From: MADRE3 sp963718195
Lineage (GTDB): Bacteria; Desulfobacterota; Desulfobulbia; Desulfobulbales; Desulfocapsaceae
Direction: 5' to 3'
Length of the DNA: 64,000 nucleotides
Assembly: GCA_963718195.1 (NCBI GenBank)
Contig: CAVQYQ010000009.1
Location: 186,001 to 250,000 of the forward strand
Shown here in pieces: positions 24,390-32,870 of this stretch. The notes beneath the pieces were generated by a model that was given only the letters and a program-made list of their open reading frames with translations, was not told the origin of the DNA and made no database searches. Position 1 is the stretch's first letter, and the number at the start of each line of letters is the position of its first letter. Position numbers and translations under genes: made by a program.

Positions 24390-25811
24390 ATGGTATCAAA
24401 CACATCTTCGGTCAGCAATTTCAATAACGCACTTTTCAGGTCCTTTTTTAAATCAGTATATAAAAAGCTGAAAAAGCAAGATGATTATCTTCCTGATCTC
24501 GGAAGTATTGTTGAAATAACCAAGGCAAAAAACGAGCACTATATCGGTCTTAGAGAAATTCCTGTGGATAATATTATCGGCAGTGAAGCGCGCTATGAAG
24601 ATTTTGATAAAGACTTTCTGCCCAAGAAGGCAGAACTGCAGTCACGCTGGTCGGCTATCGATTCGATCATGCAGCAGGATAAAGCGCTGCCGCCCATAGC
24701 TGTTTTCAAGATAGGGGATTACTATTTTGTCAGGGATGGACATCATCGTGTTTCTGTGGCTAAAACAAGAGGGCAGGTCTACATTGATGCGGAGGTTACC
24801 GAATACCATATCGATGTCCCTTTGACAAAAGAACTGACAATCAAGGATCGTTACAAAATCCAGGAACACGTGAAGTTTCTCGAAGCGACCAGGTTAAACC
24901 AGCTTGGCAAGGGGTTTGACATCAAGCTCACCCGGCCGCAGTCATACCGTTTGCTCCTCACCATTATAAACCATTATACCGACTATCTTGAGGATGTATT
25001 GGGGCGCAGACTGGAAATGCATGAAGTCGCACAGGAATGGTACAACCGAATCTTTCTGCCATTTGCAGAAGGGGCATACCTCGATGATTTACTCGAGAAG
25101 TTTCCGAACCGGACAACGGGCGACCTGTATGTCTGGATCCAGATGAACTGGGATGACATCAAGGATTCTCTTGGCGAGCGTATGAGTTTTCTCGCCAAAC
25201 CTGTACCTGCCGGCGATCGGGATACTGCTGAAAAAGTACTTGCCGAACATAGCCCGGGAATGCTGCGCGGTCTTAAAAGTCAATACATAAGAGCCCAGAT
25301 CGGCCTGGTGGTAACCTGCTCAATCCTGAACATCTCGCGTCAGGGGGCGATTTCGGTTGCAATTGTCAAGCGAAAATACCACCCGTTTGAAGATTACTGG
25401 TCACTTCCCATTGCCATGTTGGGTGAAAATGAAACCCGCCATGATGCAGCCAGGCGCTGCGCACGACATTCTCTGGGAATCAGAAAGGCGATCAACTTCG
25501 TTCAGTATAAAACCTTTGACAATGTGGACAGAACACCCTACGGCAGGATGATCGCCTTCGGCATGCTTGGTATTCATTTTGGGGACAATATCCGTATGTC
25601 TGCCGGAGGCATTGCCAGTGAGATAAAACTGGTGAGTATCGATGAGGATATCTCGCTGGTCTACGATCACAACCTGATTCTCAAGGATGCTTTTGCCTAC
25701 ATCAACCGTATCCATAACAACTTTTCCTTTATTTCCGATCTTTTACCGGACAACATACCGTTAAAATATATTAAAAAATTGCTGCAGGTCATGGGACGGG
25801 TTGAGAATTAA
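24390..25811 (+). CDS. ParB-like domain fused to degenerate Nudix-like domain
   Basis: A 473-residue protein with two recognisable parts. Around residues 45-140 is a ParB/Srx-like fold, including 'LPPIAVFKIGDYYFVRDGHHRVSVA', whose DGHHR box is the usual nucleotide-binding site (quoted in parts: LPPIAVFKIGDYYFV, RDGHHRVSVAKTRG). The middle is helical. From about residue 310 a Nudix-like domain follows (ISVAIVKRKYHPFEDYWSLP), but its box reads GENETRHDAARRCARHSLGI, lacking the REVxEE glutamates, as in ligand-binding Nudix-fold regulators. I infer a nucleotide-sensing or small-molecule-sensing protein rather than a hydrolase. No HTH is visible. It ends convergently, overlapping the 25808 gene by four bases. 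Confidence 0.6.
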   Translation: MVSNTSSVSNFNNALFRSFFKSVYKKLKKQDDYLPDLGSIVEITKAKNEHYIGLREIPVDNIIGSEARYEDFDKDFLPKKAELQSRWSAIDSIMQQDKALPPIAVFKIGDYYFVRDGHHRVSVAKTRGQVYIDAEVTEYHIDVPLTKELTIKDRYKIQEHVKFLEATRLNQLGKGFDIKLTRPQSYRLLLTIINHYTDYLEDVLGRRLEMHEVAQEWYNRIFLPFAEGAYLDDLLEKFPNRTTGDLYVWIQMNWDDIKDSLGERMSFLAKPVPAGDRDTAEKVLAEHSPGMLRGLKSQYIRAQIGLVVTCSILNISRQGAISVAIVKRKYHPFEDYWSLPIAMLGENETRHDAARRCARHSLGIRKAINFVQYKTFDNVDRTPYGRMIAFGMLGIHFGDNIRMSAGGIASEIKLVSIDEDISLVYDHNLILKDAFAYINRIHNNFSFISDLLPDNIPLKYIKKLLQVMGRVEN

Positions 25812-26545
25812 TCACCGTTTAAATCTAATGGGGCCTGGGGGGGTGATTCAGTACAGGTGTCCCGGTTCTGGCAGACGGTGCAGGGAGAACTGATTTTTCT
25901 TTCAGCGTAGCCGGGGCCTATGCCGACGACAAACGATAGGCTGTTGAATGGCCTGAGAACACCATCATCTGTGCAACTCACGTCAATTTTATCAAGTGCC
26001 AGGTGGCTGCAAAGCACTGCCTGATCGGTCAACTCCCAGCCATGAACCGAACCAGGGCTCAGGAACGGCCCGACTCCCCAGTCTCTTGCTGCAGCTTCTT
26101 TCTCGATAATTCCATTGATATATTCAGTTGTTTTTTCTAATACTGCCATGCTCATAATCTCGTACAGGTATGAGTGCAGGTACTGTTTTTCTGCAGCAAA
26201 GGTGTGGGCGGCGGTCTCAAGTTCAGGGCCGATTGTACAGATGATGACCGCCGCCATTCTGGCAGGTAATAAAAACCTGCTGGAATAGCCTGTTGAGATT
26301 TTTATTCTTGGGCTCAGGCCAGGTTCGCCCAGGTATAGATGATCCTTTTCAGTGTCTGTAACTTCGAGCCAGTACAGGAGTGCCCGTGGCTGGCTGATAT
26401 CACAGGAGCTGCCGTATATCTCCCTCGCCGTATCCAAAAGCGTGTTTGGCACTTTTCTTTTTGACAGCCTGTCCACCAGATCCCTGAAGGTAGTCCTAAC
26501 CGGAATTGAGAGCAATATGAGCGGGTTGTCCAGAAATGGTTTCAT
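25808..26545 (-). CDS. Stand-alone MetH-reactivation-like protein (corrinoid activation)
   Basis: A 245-residue protein resembling the C-terminal activation domain of B12-dependent methionine synthase. 'FLSPGSVHGWELTDQAVLC' corresponds to the SPGYxxWxLxxQ SAM-binding segment, and 'LRPFNSLSFVVGIG' corresponds to the MxPxKSVSGIxGIG segment. Upstream parts match 'ICTIGPELE' and 'EIMSMAVLEKTTEYI'. It ends with a short cysteine group (CTVCQNRDTC), which could bind metal. Such free-standing proteins occur near corrinoid methyltransferase systems, so a role with the corrinoid protein at 45909-46544 is plausible. It is divergent from the LacI gene; the operator at 26663-26676 lies between them. Confidence 0.7.
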   Translation of the reverse strand: MKPFLDNPLILLSIPVRTTFRDLVDRLSKRKVPNTLLDTAREIYGSSCDISQPRALLYWLEVTDTEKDHLYLGEPGLSPRIKISTGYSSRFLLPARMAAVIICTIGPELETAAHTFAAEKQYLHSYLYEIMSMAVLEKTTEYINGIIEKEAAARDWGVGPFLSPGSVHGWELTDQAVLCSHLALDKIDVSCTDDGVLRPFNSLSFVVGIGPGYAERKISSPCTVCQNRDTCTESPPQAPLDLNGD

Positions 26546-26662
26546 CTGTTTTGGGAAAAGTAGATTTGTAACAAAAAAAGCCTCAAAATCAACAATATAC
26601 GGTCAGAAATGCAACGATAAATTTTTTAAAGATGCATTTTTACCGGTTACATCTTATACTTT

Positions 26663-26676
26663 AGCATACGTATTCA
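26663..26676. promoter_or_regulatory. LacI-family operator upstream of the lacI-type gene
   Basis: AGCATACGTATTCA matches the window-wide palindrome (core TGMATACGTATKCA) with one or two changes. It lies 22 bases before the regulator's ATG, in the gap between the regulator and the divergent MetH-reactivation-like gene, so autoregulation and shared control are both possible. Confidence 0.6.
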
Positions 26677-26697
26677 AAAACATCTCGCAAGGAAAAT

Positions 26698-27717
26698 ATG
26701 GTCACAAGAAAACCAAACAAGAAACAGCAACGAGTTTCATCCATTGAAGTCGCTCGTCTTGCCGGGGTCTCTCAATCTGCGGTTTCCAGGGCCTTTACCC
26801 CTGGTGCAAGTATATCGGAAAAAAAGAAAAAGATAATTCTGGAAGCAGCCATCAAGTTGAATTACCGGCCTAACGTCATTGCCAGAAGTCTTGTCCAGAA
26901 CTCGACCAAAATTATCGGTCTGGTCATGACCAGGTTTCTCAGTCCATTCTACACGACGGTACTTGCTGATTTTACCAGACATATCCAGGACAATGGATAT
27001 TCTACCTTACTGCTCAATATCGATAACGACCAGGAAGTACATGAGGTAATGTCCACCGCCCTGCAATACCAGGTAGATGGATTGATCATAACCTCGGCCA
27101 ATCTCTCCTCACCCATGGTCGATGGCTGTTTACGATCAAAAACCCCTATTGTACTTTTCAACCGTTATTCAGAAAATAATGACCTGAGTGCGGTTTATTG
27201 CGACGGTTTTGACGGGGGCAGGGCGGTTGCAGATCTGCTTCTCCCGCATCATCGGCGGTTTGCCTGTATAAAAGGAGAAATCCAGAGTTCAACCAGCAGG
27301 GATCGGTCTCAGGGTTTCATATCAAGACTGGAAGAGCATGGGGTAACCGAGTGCATTTCTGAACATGCTGACCTCTCCTATGAATCAGGGTTTGCTGCCG
27401 CAAAGAAAATTCTTGGCAGAGCAGATCGGCCCGATGCAATTTTCTGTATCAGTGATCTAATGGCTCTTGGCGCAATAGATGCGGCTCGATCTTTATATAA
27501 TTTAAAGATCCCCAAAGATCTTTCAATTGTCGGTTTTGATAACATACCGATGGCTGGCTGGCACAATTACGATTTAACCACAGCTGCCCAGCCGGGACCC
27601 AAAATGGCTGAAGCGACCGTCGATCTGCTGCTAGAGTCGATTAATAGCCGCAGTCAGGATACGGTAGTTCTGAAAATGAAAACGAATTTGATAATCAGGG
27701 GAACGACACGCGGGTAG
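26698..27717 (+). CDS. LacI-family transcriptional regulator
   Basis: A 339-residue repressor with an N-terminal HTH and hinge (SIEVARLAGVSQSAVSRAF to LNYRPNVIARSLVQNST) and a periplasmic-binding-protein-like sensor domain (IIGLVMTRFLSPFYTTVLAD, LLLNIDNDQEVHEVM, VDGLIITSANL, PIVLFNRY, 'FCISDLMALGAIDAARSLY', 'IVGFDNIPMAGWHNYDLTT'). Ligand is probably a sugar or sugar acid. It lies between the two ABC importers, and six palindromes of a LacI type lie upstream of nearby genes including its own. I infer it is the local repressor of the importers and the 36.5-kb catabolic genes. The start follows AAGGAAA. Confidence 0.92.
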   Translation: MVTRKPNKKQQRVSSIEVARLAGVSQSAVSRAFTPGASISEKKKKIILEAAIKLNYRPNVIARSLVQNSTKIIGLVMTRFLSPFYTTVLADFTRHIQDNGYSTLLLNIDNDQEVHEVMSTALQYQVDGLIITSANLSSPMVDGCLRSKTPIVLFNRYSENNDLSAVYCDGFDGGRAVADLLLPHHRRFACIKGEIQSSTSRDRSQGFISRLEEHGVTECISEHADLSYESGFAAAKKILGRADRPDAIFCISDLMALGAIDAARSLYNLKIPKDLSIVGFDNIPMAGWHNYDLTTAAQPGPKMAEATVDLLLESINSRSQDTVVLKMKTNLIIRGTTRG

Positions 27718-27871
27718 GGGAGCTTTGGGAATATCCGATTATTTATTCTGATTTGGATATAAATTGTGTGTATAGACAGTATCGTAACGATTTTCTGTTA
27801 ACTCAAAGATAAAAACTACCCTAAAAAACATTGACTCCTGAGCCTGACTAGATTAAATTGCTAGGCCATAT

Positions 27872-27885
27872 TGACTACGTATGCA
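27872..27885. promoter_or_regulatory. LacI-family operator, first of two before the second ABC operon
   Basis: TGACTACGTATGCA keeps the TACGTA centre and outer TG..CA of the shared palindrome. It is about 335 bases upstream of the ATPase start and 80 bases from the next copy, spacing that would allow binding by two dimers. Confidence 0.55.
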
Positions 27886-27964
27886 TTTTGGGTCATTATT
27901 CACTGTTTACCCCTCACTTATGAAGCAAGAAAAGATGGCTGGGGTCGATGGTCGACGGCTGTAA

Positions 27965-27978
27965 TGCACACGTATTCA
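27965..27978. promoter_or_regulatory. LacI-family operator, second before the second ABC operon
   Basis: TGCACACGTATTCA preserves the right half-site perfectly (CGTATTCA) and part of the left. Its centre is 93 bases from that of the preceding copy, which is roughly nine helical turns and would fit DNA looping. Confidence 0.5.
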
Positions 27979-27996
27979 TTATGTGTCCCTTGAGAC

Positions 27997-28062
27997 TGCC
28001 AGGGTGAGCCGAAGGGAAGGTCATTGAGCAACTTCGGTGCTGTTGTGCATCAGCCCCAGGCA
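27997..28062 (+). other. Nested inverted repeats in the ABC-operon leader
   Basis: An inner stem CCGAAG (28009-28014) / CTTCGG (28032-28037) is enclosed by an outer pair TGCCAGGG (27997-28004) / CCCCAGGCA (28054-28062) with one mismatch. It lies between the second operator and the ATPase gene. It has no T tract. A structured RNA leader is possible, but I do not recognise a known riboswitch. Confidence 0.35.
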
Positions 28063-28219
28063 TTGAGATAATGGATTCGTTTCTAAAACGATTCTGGATA
28101 TATTATTTATATTATTTGTTTTTTTTGGTTTTCCCCCGTTAGCTATCGTATACAGTGGTTGGTGTCGTCATGGCAGAATACCATGTATTTTCTAACCTTC
28201 TGGAAAAGGAGAAGTGTTC

Positions 28220-29341
28220 ATGGCCGGTATAGTGATCAAGGATCTTAAAAAGGAATACCCCAACGGGTTTATTGCTATTGAAGGAATGAATCTGGAAATT
28301 CCAGACAAGGAATTTGTTGTTCTGGTTGGACCTTCGGGCTGTGCGAAATCGACAACACTAAAGATGATCGCTGGACTGGAAGAGATTTCAGCAGGTGAAA
28401 TGTATATCGGTGACCGACTCGTTAACGATGTTGCCCCAAAAGACCGTGAGATCGCCATGGTGTTCCAGAGCTATGCACTCTACCCTCACATGACCATCTA
28501 TGACAATATCGCCTTTGGCTTGAAAATGCGCAAGATGCCAAAAGATGAAATTGACGGGCTGGTAAAAGAGGCCAGTGACATGCTCGGAATAACAGACCTT
28601 CTTGACAACAAACCGAAACAGCTGTCAGGTGGACAGCGACAGCGTGTCGCGCTTGGCAGGGCTATTGTCCGTAAACCCGAGGTCTTCCTCTTTGACGAGC
28701 CCCTGTCCAATCTTGATGCAAAACTAAGGGTGAAGATGCGGTTGGAGCTGAAACGCCTTCATCAAAGACTTCAGACCACAGTTGTCTATGTAACGCACGA
28801 TCAGGTGGAAGCCATGACAATGGGCAGCACCATTGTTGTCCTGAAACTTGGCATTATCCAGCAGGTCGGCTCCCCGCTTGATCTCTACAATGCTCCCAAT
28901 AATCAGTTTGTTGCCGGCTTTATCGGAAGCCCCTCAATGAACTTCATGGATTGTACCATCGAAGAAGATTCAGGGACGCTCTATATTAATACCGGTGCTT
29001 TTAAACTGCCCCTGCCCGAAGACAAGGCCGAAAAGGTTCGAAAGCATGGTGACAAAGAGTTTGTCTTTGGCGTCAGGCCCGAGGACATCCGCAAAAAACG
29101 GACAAAGGATGAAGACTTTAATGAGGGTCATGCTACAGCCGAGATTACGGTGATTGAACCACTCGGTAAAGAAAATTTTGTGGATCTTGCCGCCGGCGAG
29201 CTGGAGTTCATGGCGATCATTGCCTCCAATACCCCGGTTGAGTCCGGGACGGAAATTAACCTCACCTTTAACATGGACAAGGTACACCTTTTTGAAAGAA
29301 ACGGTGAAGGTATTTCAGTACTTAATCCACCAAAAATATAA
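28220..29341 (+). CDS. Sugar ABC transporter ATP-binding protein (MsmX/UgpC/MalK type)
   Basis: A 373-residue ATPase with Walker A GPSGCAKST (an Ala where Gly is usual), Q-loop 'IAMVFQSYALYPHMT', signature LSGGQRQRVALGRAIV, Walker B VFLFDEPLSNLDAKLR and H-loop VTHDQVEAM. A C-terminal OB/TOBE domain begins around residue 240 (FIGSPSMNFMDC, VFGVRPEDI). This is the carbohydrate-importer class that can serve several permease pairs. It heads the second importer operon and is the only sugar-type ATPase here, so it may also energise the 19.9-23.2 kb importer. The ATG at 28220 has AGGAG upstream, preferred over GTG at 28214. Confidence 0.92.
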   Translation: MAGIVIKDLKKEYPNGFIAIEGMNLEIPDKEFVVLVGPSGCAKSTTLKMIAGLEEISAGEMYIGDRLVNDVAPKDREIAMVFQSYALYPHMTIYDNIAFGLKMRKMPKDEIDGLVKEASDMLGITDLLDNKPKQLSGGQRQRVALGRAIVRKPEVFLFDEPLSNLDAKLRVKMRLELKRLHQRLQTTVVYVTHDQVEAMTMGSTIVVLKLGIIQQVGSPLDLYNAPNNQFVAGFIGSPSMNFMDCTIEEDSGTLYINTGAFKLPLPEDKAEKVRKHGDKEFVFGVRPEDIRKKRTKDEDFNEGHATAEITVIEPLGKENFVDLAAGELEFMAIIASNTPVESGTEINLTFNMDKVHLFERNGEGISVLNPPKI

Positions 29342-29448
29342 ATATAATAATAGGTTGTAAATGGTTGTGGTAACTTTTTTACAGGTGGCTGAACCAATTT
29401 ATTGCTAACCGAGAAAAGTATGAACATTCATTTAATGAGGAGGGAACA

Positions 29449-30684
29449 ATGAGACTATTTTCAGCTCTGCTGCTGGCAGGCATGCTTTTGGTAAAACCGG
29501 CGATGGGTGTTGCCGATTGTGAAGTTAAGGGATCGGGTGAAGTCGACATTATCTCAAACAGCTATCCATCTCTTGAAGTTGTCAACGGTGCCATGGAGCA
29601 ATGCAGTAAAGGTGATGTTAAAGTCAGTGCGAAAATGACAACTGAGCACAAGGAGGAGACCGCTCAGGCTCTAAGTGCATCATCATCACCCTACGATCTG
29701 GCCCAGGTGTCCAATAGTACCATCCCTGCATTTCAGGCCGCAGGTCAACTGCAATCCTTGAATGACCTGGTTGCAAAATACAAGGAGTCGTATAACCTTG
29801 AAGACTCCATGCTGATAAAGTTTAGTGACGAAGTTATGGCAATTGCCTTTCAGGTGAATTGTCAACATCTCTTTTATCGCAAGGATCTGCTTGAAAAACA
29901 CAATATTTCTGTTCCTAAGACCTATGATGAGGTTCTTGCCGCTGCGGAAATATTGAAAAACGAAGAATCGATAGAGTTTCCCCTTGGTGGTACGTACAAG
30001 TCGGGTTGGAATCTGGCCCAGGAATTTATCAATATGTATCTCGCAACAGGCGGTACATTCTTCCAGCCTGGTTCAGCACTTCCGGCATTCAACAATGATG
30101 ATGCAGTCAAGTCACTAGAACTCATGAAAAAGCTCATGGGATATATGTCACCTAACGCCCTTGCACTTGATTCTACAGCAGTTATGCAGCAGTTCCAGCA
30201 GGGTCAGATTGCAATGGCTAATCTCTGGGCATCACGAGCATTGAAGATGGATGATGAAACTGAGTCAAAAGTTGTTGGATTAATAGATTTTGGCCCAGCT
30301 CCATCACTTGCTGCTGGTGGGGCTCCTGCTACGACCCTGTGGTGGGATGGGTACACCATGCCTAAAAACATGGATGGTGATCCTGATCTTACATTTCAGG
30401 TGATGATGGAAGGTCTGAAAGAGGATGTTGTGAAGGACAATAATGAAATTACTATCTGGTTACGCTCAGTCTACAAGCCGGGCCGCTTCTCTAAAGGTGC
30501 CTATGCGTCGGCCACAGCCGGTGCTCCAGCTTATCCGATGAAACCCCAGATCGGTCTGGTTCACAGTGCTATAGGCGCGAACATTGGTGATTTCATGTCC
30601 GGGAAGGAATCTGCAAAAGACTCGCTTGCAGATGCAGAAGCAGCATATCTATCGGCAGCAAAAGAGAAAGGTTACATCAAATAA
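29449..30684 (+). CDS. Sugar-type ABC transporter substrate-binding protein
   Basis: A 411-residue family-1 binding protein with a signal peptide (about 21 residues, ending AMGVA-DC) followed by 'GEVDIISNSYPSLEVVNGAM'. Landmarks are 'SSPYDLAQVSNSTIPAFQAA' (ligand-pocket loop), 'CQHLFYRKDLLEKHNISVPK' with 'TYDEVLAAAEIL', 'QFQQGQIAMANLWASRAL' and 'GAPATTLWWDGYTMPKNM'. The cysteine following the signal site could be lipidated only if a lipobox were present; 'GVADC' is a poor one. The gene lies 107 bases after the ATPase and 200 bases before its permease gene. Ligand probably a sugar or sugar-acid derivative. Confidence 0.88.
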   Translation: MRLFSALLLAGMLLVKPAMGVADCEVKGSGEVDIISNSYPSLEVVNGAMEQCSKGDVKVSAKMTTEHKEETAQALSASSSPYDLAQVSNSTIPAFQAAGQLQSLNDLVAKYKESYNLEDSMLIKFSDEVMAIAFQVNCQHLFYRKDLLEKHNISVPKTYDEVLAAAEILKNEESIEFPLGGTYKSGWNLAQEFINMYLATGGTFFQPGSALPAFNNDDAVKSLELMKKLMGYMSPNALALDSTAVMQQFQQGQIAMANLWASRALKMDDETESKVVGLIDFGPAPSLAAGGAPATTLWWDGYTMPKNMDGDPDLTFQVMMEGLKEDVVKDNNEITIWLRSVYKPGRFSKGAYASATAGAPAYPMKPQIGLVHSAIGANIGDFMSGKESAKDSLADAEAAYLSAAKEKGYIK

Positions 30685-30731
30685 TATCTGACTGCAGGAT
30701 CAATACGTAGTTGCATTCGACGTTTTAACTG

Positions 30732-30771
30732 CCGGCCCTGGTGAGTGAAGATGCATTTTTCCCGGGGCTGG
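30732..30771 (+). other. Intercistronic hairpin after the binding-protein gene
   Basis: CCGGCCCTGG can pair imperfectly with CCCGGGGCTGG about 20 bases later. Hairpins after binding-protein genes commonly protect the upstream message and raise its expression relative to the permeases; that role here is inferred. Confidence 0.35.
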
Positions 30772-30884
30772 TACGTTCATGATAGAGGTTTTTCGAACAG
30801 GTATTCTGGTATAGGATATTGCGTTAGAACTGCTCTATCGCAGCTTCTTCACAAGTCAATCACACCAGGAGAAACGGAGGATTT

Positions 30885-31949
30885 ATGAGATTAAAAACTT
30901 TTCTGGCCTTTGTCTCGCCATCTGTTCTTGCGATGATTGGATTGATAGCAGTACCCCTGATAGGAGTTATGTACCTTTCGCTACATAACTCCTATGTCAA
31001 GACCGAAATAGTGGAGATAACCTCGACGGTACCGGCGTTTGCCGGGATGAAGCAGACGAAGGTCGAGAAAGTGCCCCAACCGGTGCTTGATGAGGAAGGA
31101 AATCCGGTGAAGATCTCTGAGTACGTGGGCAGCCAGAATTTCGAGTCGGTTGCTGATCCTGAAGGCCTTCTTGATGCGGTAAAAAAGGATCGCTCGATCA
31201 GTCCAGATGGTTCCCCAGCTGGGCTTGGCGAGCGACTGCATGGCTTTTACCAGGATATAACCGATATCGATTTCTGGGGTGCACTCGAATTTACTTTGCT
31301 TTACGCTTTAATCACCACGCCGTGTGTACTGTTCCTTGGATTTCTGGTAGCACTGGCAGTAAACAGTGTAACCAAGTGGATGAGGGGACCACTTATTTTT
31401 GCCTCACTTCTACCATTCATAATTACACCAGTTGTTGGATCTTTATCGATCTACTGGCTGTTTCTTGACAATGCCGTTGTTGCTGCATTACTTGAGCAGA
31501 TGTTTGATACCAAAGTTTATTTCCTCAAAGATGCTCTGACCATTCGTGCTTTGATTATTCTCTATGGGGTCTGGCATGTGACACCATTCGCCTTTGTCAT
31601 TCTTTATGCCGGGCTGCAGACTGTTCCGGCAGATGCGCTCCAGGCGGCAATGGTCGATGGCGCCAATTTCCGTCAGCGAATCTGGTATGTTATCATTCCA
31701 CATCTTGCTCCTCTATTTGTTTTCATTTCCATGATTCACATCATGGATGCGTACCGGATTTTTGAACCGATTCTTGTTTTCGGCTCCAATCTTTTTGCCA
31801 ATTCGCTACAATACCTCACCTATTATATCCTGAATTTTGAGGACAACTATCATAAGGCAGCCGCTTCGGCAATCCTTACGGTCATTGGCATCGTTGTTCT
31901 GCTGGTTCCATTTCTGCGTCGTACCTACCGCGAACAAAAGGGAGTGTAA
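30885..31949 (+). CDS. Sugar ABC transporter permease (MalF family, enlarged periplasmic loop)
   Basis: A 354-residue permease, longer than the usual 290-310. Helix 1 (FVSPSVLAMIGLIAVPLIGV) is followed by about 100 residues outside the membrane, with a short repeat-like acidic segment and 'ISEYVGSQNFESV' near where 'YVGLxNF' normally stands. Then come five more helices and the EAA loop 'VPADALQAAMVDGANFRQRI' followed by WYVIIPHLAPL. Partner of the frameshifted MalG-type permease that begins five bases after its stop. Start ATG preceded by CGGAGGAT. Confidence 0.88.
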   Translation: MRLKTFLAFVSPSVLAMIGLIAVPLIGVMYLSLHNSYVKTEIVEITSTVPAFAGMKQTKVEKVPQPVLDEEGNPVKISEYVGSQNFESVADPEGLLDAVKKDRSISPDGSPAGLGERLHGFYQDITDIDFWGALEFTLLYALITTPCVLFLGFLVALAVNSVTKWMRGPLIFASLLPFIITPVVGSLSIYWLFLDNAVVAALLEQMFDTKVYFLKDALTIRALIILYGVWHVTPFAFVILYAGLQTVPADALQAAMVDGANFRQRIWYVIIPHLAPLFVFISMIHIMDAYRIFEPILVFGSNLFANSLQYLTYYILNFEDNYHKAAASAILTVIGIVVLLVPFLRRTYREQKGV

Positions 31950-31954
31950 ACACT

Positions 31955-32786
31955 ATGCAAGTTCCGAAACCATTTAGATCGTTCAGTGTCGGGTTTATGG
32001 CCTTCTGGATATTTCTGGCAGCATTTCCATTCTTCTGGATGTTTCTGATTTCATTCAGGGCCCCGATAGATGCCTTCAGCCTGCCGCCTAAACTTTTTGC
32101 ACCAGTTACCTTTGATCATTTCTATACGGTATGGATTATCGACGGGTTCTGGAAACAGGCGCTTAACACGACGATTGTCACGCTTGGGACAATGACGGTG
32201 TCCTTGACCATCGGCTGTCTTGCCGGGTACGCCCTTTCCCGCTATCGTGGAAATCTCGGTTTCTGGCTGCTGATCGGTGCCCTGGTATTCCGGGCGATGC
32301 CCCATGTCGTCATGCTTGTTGCCTATAAGCCTGCGTTCTGGTCGATGGGAATCTGGAATCGCTATGAAACCCTTGATTATCGTGCTGGTGGCGATTAATC
32401 AGCCATTTACTATCTGGATGCTCAGGTCCTTCTTCGTCAACATTCCTGAAGAACTGGACCAGGCAGCACTGGTTGATGGCTGCAACAGGATACAGACCTT
32501 TGTCAAGGTGATCATGCCGGTCATGTGGCCAGGGGTCATTACCACCGGGTTGTTCTCGTTTCTGCTCGCCTATAACGATTTTCTCATTTCCAGCCAATTA
32601 ATGAGCGGCGATCACATGACGATGACCGCAGCCCTGTCTAACTATATTTTTGCAGATGACGACCTGACCAAGTTAATGCACGGTATAGCCGGGGCAGTTT
32701 CTGTAACCATACCGCTGATTTTCCTGGTAATGTTTTTTCAGCGATACATTGTTTCCGGCTTAACCCACGGCGCAGTAAAAGGGTAA
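31955..32786 (+). pseudogene. Sugar ABC transporter permease (MalG family), one frameshift
   Basis: Two overlapping frames make one typical 276-residue MalG-type permease. The first reads through 'FPFFWMFLISFRAPIDAF' to 'GIWNRYETL', then the second continues as 'IIVLVAINQPFTIWMLRSFF', the EAA loop 'IPEELDQAALVDGCNRIQTF' and the terminal 'YIVSGLTHGAVKG'. The break is one extra C in AAACCCTT at 32370-32372. Without repair the first frame stops at 32398, before the EAA loop, so the importer could not couple to its ATPase. A sequence error in the C run is at least as likely as true inactivation, because every surrounding gene is intact. Confidence 0.8.
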
Positions 32787-32870
32787 AGACCATATTACAA
32801 CCCCAGTGCTCGTTTCAGTTTTCTTCTGGACCCTCCTCCTCTTCTGAAGCGAGCACTTTTTTGTGCATAC

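Larger units (their letters stand above)
27718..28219. other. Leader region of the second ABC operon, about 500 bases
   Basis: Non-coding stretch between the LacI gene and the ABC ATPase. It contains two operator-like palindromes (27872-27885 and 27965-27978) and a nested inverted-repeat structure (27997-28062), all listed separately. No open frame in it is convincing. The length of the leader downstream of the operators (over 230 bases) is notable for a transporter operon. Confidence 0.55.

Noticed and set aside
31955..32786. Programmed ribosomal frameshift in the permease gene
   Set aside because: No heptameric slippery site or downstream stimulator is apparent, and the shift coincides with a short C run, as expected for an indel or read error.
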